From assembly GCF_000716605.1 (NCBI RefSeq), contig NZ_JNXE01000005.1, forward strand, positions 248,001-312,000: 64,000 bases of DNA, written 5' to 3'. Below, one piece after another: positions 39,009 through 47,488 of the stretch. A program made the translations under genes and the position numbers. The number at the start of each line of letters is the position of its first letter. Positions within the stretch are counted from its first letter, which is position 1. The notes beneath the pieces were generated by a model. The model did no database searches. It saw only the letters and a program-made list of their open reading frames with translations, and was not told the origin of the DNA. This DNA comes from Streptomyces sp. NRRL F-525 (GTDB taxonomy: Bacteria; Actinomycetota; Actinomycetes; Streptomycetales; Streptomycetaceae).

Positions 39009-40415
39009 CTAGACGTCCAGGCCGAAGCGTTCCGCGTACGCGGCCAGGCCGTCGTCCGTGTCGCCGGCCCAGCCGACGTAGCCGTCGGGGCGCACCAGGA
39101 AGAGGCCCGTCCCGTACGTCTCGGTCGCCGGGCCTTCCACGACGCGTACGGCGTCCCCGGTCGCCGGTGCCTTCGTGCCCAGCGCGAGCAGGGTCCAGTG
39201 CGGGCCCCGGAAGGCGTCGAGGAGGCGGACGCCCGCGACGGTCCGGTTCGGGGCGCGGTCCCCGGCGCGGATCCCCTCTCCCGGTGCCCGGGTCTCCTCC
39301 GTGAGGCTCGACTCCCGGTAGCCGATGCCCAGTTGGCGGGTCGCCTCGCCTCGGCGGGTCTCGCCCCGGTGGACCTTGGTGGACAGGCCGAGCATCTCGG
39401 CGGCGTTGGGGAGCCGCTCCTCCTCGTAGGTGTCGAGCAGGCTCGCGGGCGCCCCGCCGCGCAGCACCGCGCCCAGCTTCCAGCCCAGGTTGTAGGCGTC
39501 CTGGACGCTGGTGTTGAGGCCCTGCCCGCCGGCAGGCGAGTGGACGTGCGCCGCGTCCCCGGCGAGGAAGACCCGGCCTTGCTGGAAACGGTCCGCGAGG
39601 GCCGTGCGGGGGCGGAAGTCCGAGGCCCAGCGGAGTTCGGTCACGTCCTCGGGGGCGAGGTGGGTGCGGGCGGCCACGGTCTTGCGGACGCCGTCGAGCG
39701 AGAGGTCGACGGCGGTGCCCTCCGGGAACTGCGCGATGACCTGGAAGTCCTCGGTGCCGGCCAGCGGGAAGACCGCGAGGAAGCCGTCGTCGCCGCGCGG
39801 CGGGAAGACGTGCACGTTGTCGCGGTCCAGGCCGGTGATCCGGACGTCCGCCACCAGCATCGGGTTCGGGTCGACCGTCTCTCCGGTCATGCCGATCCCC
39901 AGGGTCCGGCGGACGACCGAGCGACCGCCGTCGGCGGCCACGACGTACCGGGCGCGGACGGCCGTCCCGGAGGCGAACCCGACGGTCACCCCGGTCTCGT
40001 CCTGGGTGAAGCCGGTGACCTCCCGTCCGAAGGCCACCGTCCCGCCCAGCTCCCTCAGCCGGGCGGACAGGATCTCCTGGGTGCGCCACTGCGGCACCAT
40101 CCACGGAGCGCCGTACGGGGTGTCGGGGTCCGTCACGGACGGGTCGAACATCTGGTGTTCGCCGACCTTCCGGCCGTCCTGCCAGACCGCCCCGACCGGG
40201 TAGGCGCCGCCCCGCGCGAGGATCGCGTCGATCACGCCGAGGTCGTCGAAGACCTCCATCGTGCGCGGCTGGATCCCCTTGCCGCGCGAGCCGGGGAACA
40301 GCGCGTCCGCCTTCTCCACGACCAGCGCGTCCACCCCGCGCCGGGCGAGGTCGATGCCGAGGGCCAGTCCGGTGGGGCCGGCGCCGACGATCAGTACGTC
40401 CGTGTGATCGGTCAT
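39009..40415 (-). CDS. FAD-dependent aromatic-type monooxygenase
   Basis: The 468-residue group A flavin monooxygenase has the GxGxxG FAD motif in VLIVGAGPTGLALGIDLARR. The DG motif is in VVAADGGRSVVRRTLG and the GD motif in GRVFLAGDAAHVHSPAGGQG. A thioredoxin-like C-terminal domain (about 385-468) is typical of phenol and polyketide hydroxylases and of RIF-type monooxygenases. The likely role is hydroxylation or inactivation of an aromatic compound. It is divergent from a TetR regulator; an operator covers its ribosome site. The substrate is unknown. Confidence 0.92.
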   Translation of the reverse strand: MTDHTDVLIVGAGPTGLALGIDLARRGVDALVVEKADALFPGSRGKGIQPRTMEVFDDLGVIDAILARGGAYPVGAVWQDGRKVGEHQMFDPSVTDPDTPYGAPWMVPQWRTQEILSARLRELGGTVAFGREVTGFTQDETGVTVGFASGTAVRARYVVAADGGRSVVRRTLGIGMTGETVDPNPMLVADVRITGLDRDNVHVFPPRGDDGFLAVFPLAGTEDFQVIAQFPEGTAVDLSLDGVRKTVAARTHLAPEDVTELRWASDFRPRTALADRFQQGRVFLAGDAAHVHSPAGGQGLNTSVQDAYNLGWKLGAVLRGGAPASLLDTYEEERLPNAAEMLGLSTKVHRGETRRGEATRQLGIGYRESSLTEETRAPGEGIRAGDRAPNRTVAGVRLLDAFRGPHWTLLALGTKAPATGDAVRVVEGPATETYGTGLFLVRPDGYVGWAGDTDDGLAAYAERFGLDV

Positions 40416-40426
40416 GATCCAGTCTC

Positions 40427-40478
40427 CTTAACGCTGTTAAGTGCCGTCGGTTCCGAGCGTGGCCTTAACGGTGTTAAG
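40427..40478. promoter_or_regulatory. twin 15-bp operators between monooxygenase and TetR genes
   Basis: CTTAACGCTGTTAAG (40427-40441) and CTTAACGGTGTTAAG (40464-40478) share the arms CTTAAC/GTTAAG around a 3-bp centre and lie 37 bp apart. The first overlaps the ribosome site of the monooxygenase gene (start 40415); the second lies ten bases before the TetR start (40488). The TetR protein is the expected ligand-responsive repressor of both. Confidence 0.78.
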
Positions 40479-40487
40479 TTGTCAAGC

Positions 40488-41138
40488 GTGAGTACGGAAC
40501 GACGCACCCCCCTCGACCGCAAGCGCGTGGCGGACACGGCCCTGAGACTGCTGAACGAGGTCGGTCTCGACGGGCTGACCCTGCGCGCCATCGCCAAGGA
40601 GCTGGACGTCAAGGCGCCCGCGCTGTACTGGCACTTCAAGGACAAGCAGGCGCTGCTCGACGAGATGGCGACGGAGATGTACCGGCGGATGGTCGCCGAC
40701 GCCCCGCTCGCCCCCGAGGACACCTGGCGGGACCGGCTGCTGAAGTCCAACCGCGGACTGCGCGACGCGCTGCTCGGCTACCGCGACGGCGCCAAGGTCT
40801 TCAGCGGCTCCCGCTTCACCGGCACGCCGCACGCGGTGGAGATGGAACGCACCCTGCGCCTGTTCACCGAGGCCGGCTTCACCCTCGCCCAGGCGGTCCG
40901 CGCGGCCTCGACGTCGTACCTCTACACGATCGGTTTCGTCACCGAGGAACAGGGCGTCCAGCCACTGCCGGACGAGCGCCGCGAGGGCTACGACGTACAC
41001 GAACGCGCCCGCCTGATGGCCGACTTCCCTCTGTCGGCCGCGGCGGGCGCGGAGATCTTCGAGGACTATGACCGGCACTTCGAGGAAGGGCTGGCCATAG
41101 TCGTGGCGGGCGTGGAGGCGTGGTCCGGGGTCAGGTGA
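40488..41138 (+). CDS. TetR family regulator (TetR-class C-terminal domain)
   Basis: The 216-residue protein has the HTH (LTLRAIAKELDVKAPALYWH, about 28-48) followed by FKDKQALLDEMATEM, the pattern of the tetracycline-repressor subgroup, and a C-terminal ligand domain of that class. The start is GTG at 40488. It is divergent from the monooxygenase over two operators. The antibiotic or aromatic ligand is unknown. The stop lies three bases before the stop of the convergent lectin gene. Confidence 0.92.
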   Translation: MSTERRTPLDRKRVADTALRLLNEVGLDGLTLRAIAKELDVKAPALYWHFKDKQALLDEMATEMYRRMVADAPLAPEDTWRDRLLKSNRGLRDALLGYRDGAKVFSGSRFTGTPHAVEMERTLRLFTEAGFTLAQAVRAASTSYLYTIGFVTEEQGVQPLPDERREGYDVHERARLMADFPLSAAAGAEIFEDYDRHFEEGLAIVVAGVEAWSGVR

Positions 41139-41141
41139 GGG

Positions 41142-41630
41142 TCAGTTGTGGGTGCCCCACCAGATGAAGGTGTCCTCGTCGATCCCCGCCTGGGGGTGGT
41201 CGGTGGCGTAGACCGCGTTCTGGACGGTGCTTGTCCTCAGGTGCCCCTCTTCTTGCGCGCCGAGGCCGTCGACGATGAACCCGGTGGCGCCGTTGTACGT
41301 CCACAACTGGCCGAGGGAGGCGGTGCAGGAGCTCATCCAGACGGCGTTGGTGTCCGTGTTGTTGTCGCTCATCAGGCAGGTGCCGGTCTCGCGGTTTCTG
41401 AGTTCCTGGTAGCTGCCGGTGCCGACGAAGTCCCACTGCTGACGGTTGCTCCCGACACACGACGTGGCGAACGCCGTGCCGGTGTCACCGGCGGTCAGAC
41501 ACGTGCCGTACCTGGCGTTCTGGAACTGCCAGTACGTCGGCGCCGCCTGCGCGGTCGCCGGGAACATCAGCCCGGCGCTCGCGGCGAGCGCGCCCACGGC
41601 GCTGACTGCGGCAAGACGGAATTTCTTCAC
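41142..41630 (-). CDS. secreted ricin-type beta-trefoil lectin domain protein
   Basis: The 162-residue protein starts at GTG 41630 with GAGG upstream. It has a Sec signal peptide (KKFRLAAVSAVGALAASAG to ATAQAA) and then a ricin-type domain with QW-like repeats (YGTCLTAGDTG, GSNRQQWDFVGTGSYQELRN, GTCLMSDNN, GQLWTYNGATG). Such domains bind galactose- or xylose-containing glycans. It has no catalytic domain, so it is a lone lectin; it may bind host or environmental polysaccharide. Confidence 0.82.
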   Translation of the reverse strand: MKKFRLAAVSAVGALAASAGLMFPATAQAAPTYWQFQNARYGTCLTAGDTGTAFATSCVGSNRQQWDFVGTGSYQELRNRETGTCLMSDNNTDTNAVWMSSCTASLGQLWTYNGATGFIVDGLGAQEEGHLRTSTVQNAVYATDHPQAGIDEDTFIWWGTHN

Positions 41631-41724
41631 TGCAACCTCTTTCGGAGCGTTGGAAGTGGAGCGGTCGTCCTGATCAACAGCCTGCCGGGAAGGGGCGGTT
41701 GGGGCGTTGGCGCACAGAGCACAC

Positions 41725-42564
41725 TCATGTGGCAATGCGTCCACGGAAACCGCGGGAGTGCTTGCGGAAGTCACCCGGCGCCAGCCCGTACGCGGCGCGG
41801 AAGGCGCGCGCGAAGTCGGTGGCGCGGGCGAAGCCCCAGCGGGCCGCGACGGCGTGCACGGGGGTGTCGGCCTGGGCCGGGTCCGCGAGGTCGAAGCGGG
41901 CCCGCTCCAGGCGCCTGCGGCGGACGAACGCGGCGACGGTCTCGCTCTCGTCCTCGAAGAGCCGGTGCAGATAGCTGAGCGAGATGCCGTGCGCGGCGGC
42001 GATGCTCTGCGGGGTCAACTCCGGGTCGCCCAGGCGGTGTTGGATGAACGCCGTGATGCGCGGGGTCAGCGGCGCCCGGGGCGTCAGCGGCGGGCAGGGG
42101 GTCGGTTCCGCGGCGCGGGTCAGCAGGGCGGCGGCCATGCTGCTCAGGACCGTGCCCAGCCGGGGTCCGTCGGCGGGGCGGTAGGCGCCGGTGTGTTCCA
42201 TGACCTGGACGAGGAAGCGGGCGAGCAGCTGGGCCATGAGGTCCCGGCCCGGGATGCGGTGGCCCGGCACCCGGTCGGCGCTGTCCCGCGGCAACGGCAG
42301 CAGCGCCTCCGGGATGACGGCGCCGACGGCCCGGACGGGGCCGGTGCGGATCTCGTGCGGGCGTGAGCCGTCGTCGCAGTAGAAGTCGCCCGCGCGCAGG
42401 CGGGTCTCGCGCCGGCCGCAGGTGATCACGGCCTCCCCCTCGACGAGGAGCGCGAGGCGGTAGCGGTCCGCGCCGGTCCTCCGGGTGGAGCGGCGTAACT
42501 CCAGCGGCTGGAAGGCCGCCGACCACACCGGCGTCGCACCGAGTCTGACAAGTCGTCCGGTCAT
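41725..42564 (-). CDS. AraC family transcriptional regulator
   Basis: The 279-residue protein has an N-terminal cupin-like sensing domain and a C-terminal double helix-turn-helix (about 185-275: LTPQSIAAAHGISLSYLHRL, then VHAVAARWGFARATDFARAF). GGGGGAG precedes the ATG. It has the same layout as the next AraC gene upstream (42600) and is probably its diverged duplicate; they are 35 bp apart and may be co-transcribed. The target is unknown. Confidence 0.9.
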   Translation of the reverse strand: MTGRLVRLGATPVWSAAFQPLELRRSTRRTGADRYRLALLVEGEAVITCGRRETRLRAGDFYCDDGSRPHEIRTGPVRAVGAVIPEALLPLPRDSADRVPGHRIPGRDLMAQLLARFLVQVMEHTGAYRPADGPRLGTVLSSMAAALLTRAAEPTPCPPLTPRAPLTPRITAFIQHRLGDPELTPQSIAAAHGISLSYLHRLFEDESETVAAFVRRRRLERARFDLADPAQADTPVHAVAARWGFARATDFARAFRAAYGLAPGDFRKHSRGFRGRIAT

Positions 42565-42599
42565 GAACTCCCCCTGGGTGTGCGGTCATTCGATACAGG

Positions 42600-43553
42600 T
42601 CATTCGGTACGGGTCTCGCGGTACTCCCGCGGCGGTACGCCGTAGGCCGTGCGGAACGCCCGGGTGAAGGCGGAGTGGTCCCGGAACCCCCAGCTGGCGG
42701 CGATGCGGTGCACCGGGGTCTCCCGCAGGCGCCGGTCGGCGAGGTCGCGGCGGGCCCCCTCCAGGCGGCCGTGGCGGATCAGCTCGGTGACCGTGGTCCC
42801 GCCGGTCCGGAAGAGCCGGTGCAGATAGCTGACGGAGATGTGGTGGGCGGCGGCCACCGTGCGCGGGGTCAGCCCGGGATCGGCCAGGTGCTCCTGGACG
42901 TAGGCCTCGATCCGCGCGGGCAGCTCGCACGCGCTGGGTTCGGGCGGCGGGCCGAGGGTGCCGTCGAGGTGGTGGGTGAGGGTGGCCGCCAGCAGGTCCA
43001 GGGCGACCGCGCTCAGCCGGGTCTCGTCGGCGGCCGGATAGGCGCACACCTCGGCGGCCATGTCGGCGAGGAAGCGGGTGAGCAGTGCGCCCAGTCCCTC
43101 CTGGGCCGGTAACCGGGTCCCGGCCAGCCGGTCGGCGTGGCGGGCCGGGGGCGGCAGCAGCGACCGGGGCACCTGGACCCGCAGCAGGGTGGTCGGCTCC
43201 GGGCCCGCGATCCCCAGCCGGAGGGGCAGCGAGCTGTCGTAGAAGGTGAAGTCCTGGCCGCGCAGGAGTGCCTCGCGGCCCTTCTGGGACACCGTGAGGG
43301 TGCCCCGTAGGGGGAAGACCACCGCGCACACGGCGGGGTCGCAGCGGCGCGTCCGGCGGATGACGGACGCGGAGGAGGTCAGCTCCAGGATGTGGAGGGG
43401 GCCGAGGTCACGGGCGCGGGCCGTGGCCCGGAACCGGTCCGGTGCCGCGCTCGTGACGCGCATCGGGGGCTCGCAGGTGTGCAGGAATGCGTCGAAGGCG
43501 GCCAGGCGTTCGGCCGGTGGCAGGTCCTCGCTCCGGAACACCGTTCTGATCAC
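42600..43553 (-). CDS. AraC family transcriptional regulator
   Basis: The 317-residue protein starts with GTG. The N-terminal AraC-binding-like domain is about residues 1-190 and the C-terminal HTH pair follows (LTPRTVAAAHHISVSYLHRL, then VHRIAASWGFRDHSAFTRAF). It is paralogous to the gene at 41725. The stretch 43554-43756 upstream separates it from the divergent glycosyltransferase operon and holds no other gene. Confidence 0.9.
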   Translation of the reverse strand: MIRTVFRSEDLPPAERLAAFDAFLHTCEPPMRVTSAAPDRFRATARARDLGPLHILELTSSASVIRRTRRCDPAVCAVVFPLRGTLTVSQKGREALLRGQDFTFYDSSLPLRLGIAGPEPTTLLRVQVPRSLLPPPARHADRLAGTRLPAQEGLGALLTRFLADMAAEVCAYPAADETRLSAVALDLLAATLTHHLDGTLGPPPEPSACELPARIEAYVQEHLADPGLTPRTVAAAHHISVSYLHRLFRTGGTTVTELIRHGRLEGARRDLADRRLRETPVHRIAASWGFRDHSAFTRAFRTAYGVPPREYRETRTE

Positions 43554-43756
43554 GCGACCCCCGGATCGATCAGCCGTTCATTTCGAACGTTGGATCGTCG
43601 AGCGGGCGTTCGGGATGTGTCCTGGAGCGGCTATTTGTAAATGGAGGGCGGCCCGTAACTTCGCGTTCACCTGTTGGCCCCGGCAGGGTTGATATCAGGG
43701 CTCGAACATCTCCTACGGTCACAAGAATCCGCCCCGGAGAGAGCCCAGGTGTACGC

Positions 43757-44743
43757 GTGACCAACCGCCCCCCAACACTGTCCGTGATCGTCCCTTGCTA
43801 CAACATCGAGGCCTATGTCCCGGAAACGGTGACCAGCCTGATCAACAACGCGCGGGACGAGTTCGAGTTCCTGTTCGTCGAGGACCGCTCGACCAAGGAC
43901 AAGACCTATGAGGCTCTCCTGGAGCTGACGAAGCGGCTCCCGAACAGCAGGGTCATCCGGCACGAGAAGAACGGCGGTCTGGCCACCGCCCGCAACACCG
44001 GCATCGACGAGGCCGAAGGCCGCTACCTCACGTTCCTCGACGGCGACGACTGGCTCGCGCCCGGCTATCTCGCCGACCTGGTCGACGTCATCGAGCGGTT
44101 CGACGTCGACTTCGTGCGCACCGACCACGTCACGGTCACCGGCGTCGAGCGCGCCATCCAGCGTTCTCCCGAGGGTCGCCGGCACACCCCGCTCGACCCG
44201 CGCAGCTCGATCCTCCCGGTCGACGACACGACGATGGTCGACTACCCGTACGCCTGGGCCGGCGTCTACCACCGCCGCCTCCTCGACCGCGGCCTGCTGC
44301 GCTTCCACGACGGCCTGCGCACCGCCGAGGACCGCCCCTGGATCTGGGAACTGCACCGCAAGGCGGAGTCCTACGTCGCCGCCAGCCTGCGCGGGGTCTT
44401 CTACCGCCGGGGGCTCGCCGGTTCCCTGACCCAGATCGGCGACGTCCGCCAGCTGGACTTCTTCCGCTCCTTCGACCTGGTCCTCGCCGAACTCGCCGAC
44501 GACCCGGAAGCTGCGAAACTGAGGAAGAAGGCGCTGCGCAACTACTGCGTCGTCATCGCCCACCAGCTCCTGGACCGGGGCCGCTTCGAGCGCAGCGTGC
44601 ACGCCAAGCTGCGCCAGATGGCCGCCGAGGCGCTCGGCCGGATGACGGAGACCGAACTCAACGAAGCGCTCGTCGGCATGGGCGAGGAACGCGTGCACAC
44701 GCTGCGGCGCATCCGCGGTGGCATGAAGGGAGTCGCGGCATGA
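43757..44743 (+). CDS. GT2 family glycosyltransferase, module 1
   Basis: The 328-residue protein starts at GTG. The GT-A fold is clear: LSVIVPCYNIEAYVPETVTS, the EDRSTKD segment, GGLATARNTGIDEAEGRYLT and the metal-binding FLDGDDWLAPGYL. The C-terminal half has the conserved SLTQIGDVRQLDFFRSFDLV. It is coupled by ATGA to the polysialyltransferase-like gene. A near copy of the pair lies at 47489-49851 on the other strand. It probably transfers a sugar to the growing cell-wall polymer. Confidence 0.9.
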   Translation: MTNRPPTLSVIVPCYNIEAYVPETVTSLINNARDEFEFLFVEDRSTKDKTYEALLELTKRLPNSRVIRHEKNGGLATARNTGIDEAEGRYLTFLDGDDWLAPGYLADLVDVIERFDVDFVRTDHVTVTGVERAIQRSPEGRRHTPLDPRSSILPVDDTTMVDYPYAWAGVYHRRLLDRGLLRFHDGLRTAEDRPWIWELHRKAESYVAASLRGVFYRRGLAGSLTQIGDVRQLDFFRSFDLVLAELADDPEAAKLRKKALRNYCVVIAHQLLDRGRFERSVHAKLRQMAAEALGRMTETELNEALVGMGEERVHTLRRIRGGMKGVAA

Positions 44744-46092
44744 GCGGCGGCACGACACAGATCTTCTTCTCGGCCACGCAGTACGCCGCCGCGACCGTCA
44801 CCGCCGCGATCCGGGCCGGCTTCTTCGGCCCGCGCGCGGCCCACCGCCGCATCCTGGTGGTCAGCAACACGGCCGCCGTGCCCGAGGTCGGCACCCCGCT
44901 GGACCGGATGCCCGGCTTCGAGAAACTGCGCCCCGAGTTCGACGAGGTCCGCTCGTGGAACGAGTTCATCTCCCCGTTCCACCCGGCCGGTTGGTCCCCG
45001 CGCGCCCAGGACGCCGCCTTGTGGGAGAAGGCCGTACGCCTGGCCTGGAACCTCGGCGACGAGGACGTGGAGATCGCCTGCGAGTCCATCCAGGCCAACC
45101 CCTCCCGCGCGGTCGCCGACATCTTCGCCGACAGCCCGGTGCACGTGTACGCGGACGGCCTGATGAGCTACGGCCCCACCCGCAACCGCATCCCGCACAA
45201 CCTGAACAGCCGCATCGCGCGCGTGCTGCACCTCGACCTGATACCCGGGCTGCGGCCGATGCTGCTGTCCGAGTACGGCGTCGAGCCGCAGCCCGTCCCG
45301 AACGAGGCGATCGTCGACGTCCTCGCCCAGATCGGCGAGGAGGGCGCCTCGATCCTCGCCGACAAGCTGCCCCAGGAGAACCGGCCCACGGCCGTGATGC
45401 TCGGCCAGTACCTCTCCGCCATCGACCTGATCACCCAGGACGAGGAGGAGCAGCTGCACGTCCGCATGCTGCGCGCCGCGGCGAAGGCGGGCCACCAGGA
45501 CGTCCTGTTCAAGCCCCACCCCAGCGCACCCGCCGTCTACAGCACGTCACTCGAGCAGACCGCCGACCAACTCGGCGTCCGCCTCACGGTGTTGCGCGAG
45601 CCGGTCCTCGCGGAGACCGTCTTCGCCTATCTCCGCCCGCAGTTGGTCATCGGCTGCTTCTCCACGGCGTTGATGACGGCCGCCGCGCTCTACGACATCC
45701 CCGTCGCCCGCGTCGGCACCGGCCTGCTCCTCGAACGCATCACGCCGTACGAGAACAGCAACCGCATCCCGCTCACCGTCATCGACGCGATCCTGCCGGA
45801 CGCCGAGAAGGACAAGGTCGGGCAGCCGCTCGAACTGGGCGCCCTGGCCGAGGAGTTGGCGCCGCTGGTGCGGGCCGTCGGCTACTGCATGCAGGCCCTG
45901 AAGCACCACGCGATGCGCGACGAGGTGGCGGCCTGGCTCGCCGTCCACCTCGACGAGTACCCGCAGTACTTCAAGAAGCGCCGCCTCACCAGCCTCCGCC
46001 TCCCCGGCGGCAGCGCGGTCCGCGCGGAGTCGCTGCGCAGGAACCCGACCGTACGGCGCGTGGTGCGCCGTATCCGGGCCGCGCAGGCCTGA
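44740..46092 (+). CDS. polysialyltransferase-family glycosyltransferase, module 1
   Basis: The 450-residue protein resembles the bacterial alpha-2,8-polysialyltransferase (PF07388) family: TQIFFSATQYAAATVTAAIR at the N-terminus, HVYADGLMSYGPTRNRIP, the family motif VLFKPHPSAPA and LVIGCFSTALMTAAALYDI. The enzyme would add CMP-activated nonulosonic acid to the polymer. It forms an operon with the preceding GT2 gene and ends at a strong terminator. Confidence 0.85.
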   Translation: MSGGTTQIFFSATQYAAATVTAAIRAGFFGPRAAHRRILVVSNTAAVPEVGTPLDRMPGFEKLRPEFDEVRSWNEFISPFHPAGWSPRAQDAALWEKAVRLAWNLGDEDVEIACESIQANPSRAVADIFADSPVHVYADGLMSYGPTRNRIPHNLNSRIARVLHLDLIPGLRPMLLSEYGVEPQPVPNEAIVDVLAQIGEEGASILADKLPQENRPTAVMLGQYLSAIDLITQDEEEQLHVRMLRAAAKAGHQDVLFKPHPSAPAVYSTSLEQTADQLGVRLTVLREPVLAETVFAYLRPQLVIGCFSTALMTAAALYDIPVARVGTGLLLERITPYENSNRIPLTVIDAILPDAEKDKVGQPLELGALAEELAPLVRAVGYCMQALKHHAMRDEVAAWLAVHLDEYPQYFKKRRLTSLRLPGGSAVRAESLRRNPTVRRVVRRIRAAQA

Positions 46093-46110
46093 GACGCACA
46101 CGGCACAAGG

Positions 46111-46150
46111 AAAGGGCCCCTCGACCGGCACATCGGTCGAGGGGCCCTTT
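46111..46150. terminator. intrinsic bidirectional terminator
   Basis: A 17-bp perfect stem (46111-46127 with 46134-46150) with loop GCACAT is bordered by AAA and TTT. It lies between the convergent polysialyltransferase-like and acyltransferase genes. Confidence 0.85.
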
Positions 46151-46169
46151 CGGATGCCCGGTGCGGCGG

Positions 46170-47345
46170 CTACTTGCCGAGCTTCGCCGCCAGCTGCTTC
46201 GACTGCAGCGACATCGTGCGCTTCAGCCGTGGCCCGAACGGTTTTTCGACGAAGCGGTGCATCAGATACGCCAGGCACAGCAGCCCCGGCACGGTCAGCG
46301 CCAGCGTCTCGTACGGGCCGAGCCCGAAGCCCCGGTGCAGCACGCGGATCGCGAACCAGCCCAGGTGCTCGTGGATCAGATAGAACGGGTACGTCAGCGC
46401 GCCGGCCAGCGTCAGCCAGCTCCAGTTCGCCCAGCTCGTCCAGCCCAGCGCCACCGCCGCCACCGCCGCGAAGGCGACGAACACGATCGCCTGGATGACA
46501 TGCGGGTTGCGGTGGAAGTCGCCGGTCATGCCCGGGTGCCACAGGGCCGTCACCGAGTAGCGCTGACCCAGCAGGAAGGACATCCCCACGATGCCCCACA
46601 GCAGCAGGTCGCTGCCGTAGCGGTAGATCAGGTAGAAGGCGAGGCCGCCGATGAAGTACGGCGCGTGGTCGCGCATCGTCAGCTCTGTCGTCAGCGGGTT
46701 GTCGGCGACCCGGGCGAAGCAGCCGGCGAACGTCCACAGGATGCAGAAGGTCACCACCCGGCGGTAGGTGACGCCCTTCCAGATCACGAACAGCGCGAAG
46801 AACAGGTAGAACCGCATCTCCACCCAGAGCGTCCAGTCCACGCCGATGACGCGGGGCACGCCCAACGGCTGCTGGAGCATGGTGAAGTTGACGAGGAACT
46901 CGTCCGAGCGCAGCGGCTTGACGACCACCGGCATCAGCACCGACGCGGTGCCCACCAGGATCAGGGCCACCCAGTACGCCGGGTAGAGGCGGGCGATGCG
47001 GGAGCGGAAGAACTCGCCCATCGACTTGCCCCAGCTGCTCATGCAGATCACGAACCCGCTGATGAGGAAGAAGAACTGCACCCCGAGCGAGCCGTAGGTC
47101 CCCGCCTCGGACAGGGTCGGGAACATCTTCCCGGGGGACTGGTGCCAGGAGGCGGCCACCTCACCGTTCTTGCCGGTGAAGTGGTACAGGCACACCATCA
47201 GCGCGGCCAGCAGCCGCAGTCCGTCCAGGGCGCGCAGCCGGTTCTCCCGGGGCGGGCGGGACGGGGCGACGGGTGGCTGCTCCGGTTCCTGCCCAGGGTC
47301 CTGGCCCCTCAGGGTGGGTGCCAGGGCCTGGTCAACCGCGTTCAT
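46170..47345 (-). CDS. membrane acyltransferase (acyltransferase 3, OafA/YrhL-like)
   Basis: The 391-residue protein has about ten membrane helices. It has the family start LRALDGLRLLAALMVCLYHF, the catalytic-type His in helix 1, then FFFLISGFVICMSSW and FRSRIARLYPAYWVALI. It should O-acylate a sugar at the membrane. Its place between the two glycosyltransferase modules suggests O-acetylation of the cell-wall polymer. The gap 47346-47488 contains no gene. Confidence 0.88.
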   Translation of the reverse strand: MNAVDQALAPTLRGQDPGQEPEQPPVAPSRPPRENRLRALDGLRLLAALMVCLYHFTGKNGEVAASWHQSPGKMFPTLSEAGTYGSLGVQFFFLISGFVICMSSWGKSMGEFFRSRIARLYPAYWVALILVGTASVLMPVVVKPLRSDEFLVNFTMLQQPLGVPRVIGVDWTLWVEMRFYLFFALFVIWKGVTYRRVVTFCILWTFAGCFARVADNPLTTELTMRDHAPYFIGGLAFYLIYRYGSDLLLWGIVGMSFLLGQRYSVTALWHPGMTGDFHRNPHVIQAIVFVAFAAVAAVALGWTSWANWSWLTLAGALTYPFYLIHEHLGWFAIRVLHRGFGLGPYETLALTVPGLLCLAYLMHRFVEKPFGPRLKRTMSLQSKQLAAKLGK

Positions 47346-47488
47346 CCTGGGCCTTTCTAGCCGACGTCGAATGGCTGTTCCGCTGGGGAACGATGTGACG
47401 CTACGAACGTTCGACGGATGAGAGGCAATTCACCGGCGACACACAGGGGTCTCCTACATGTCGCCCGGATGAACAATTTGAATGGACG

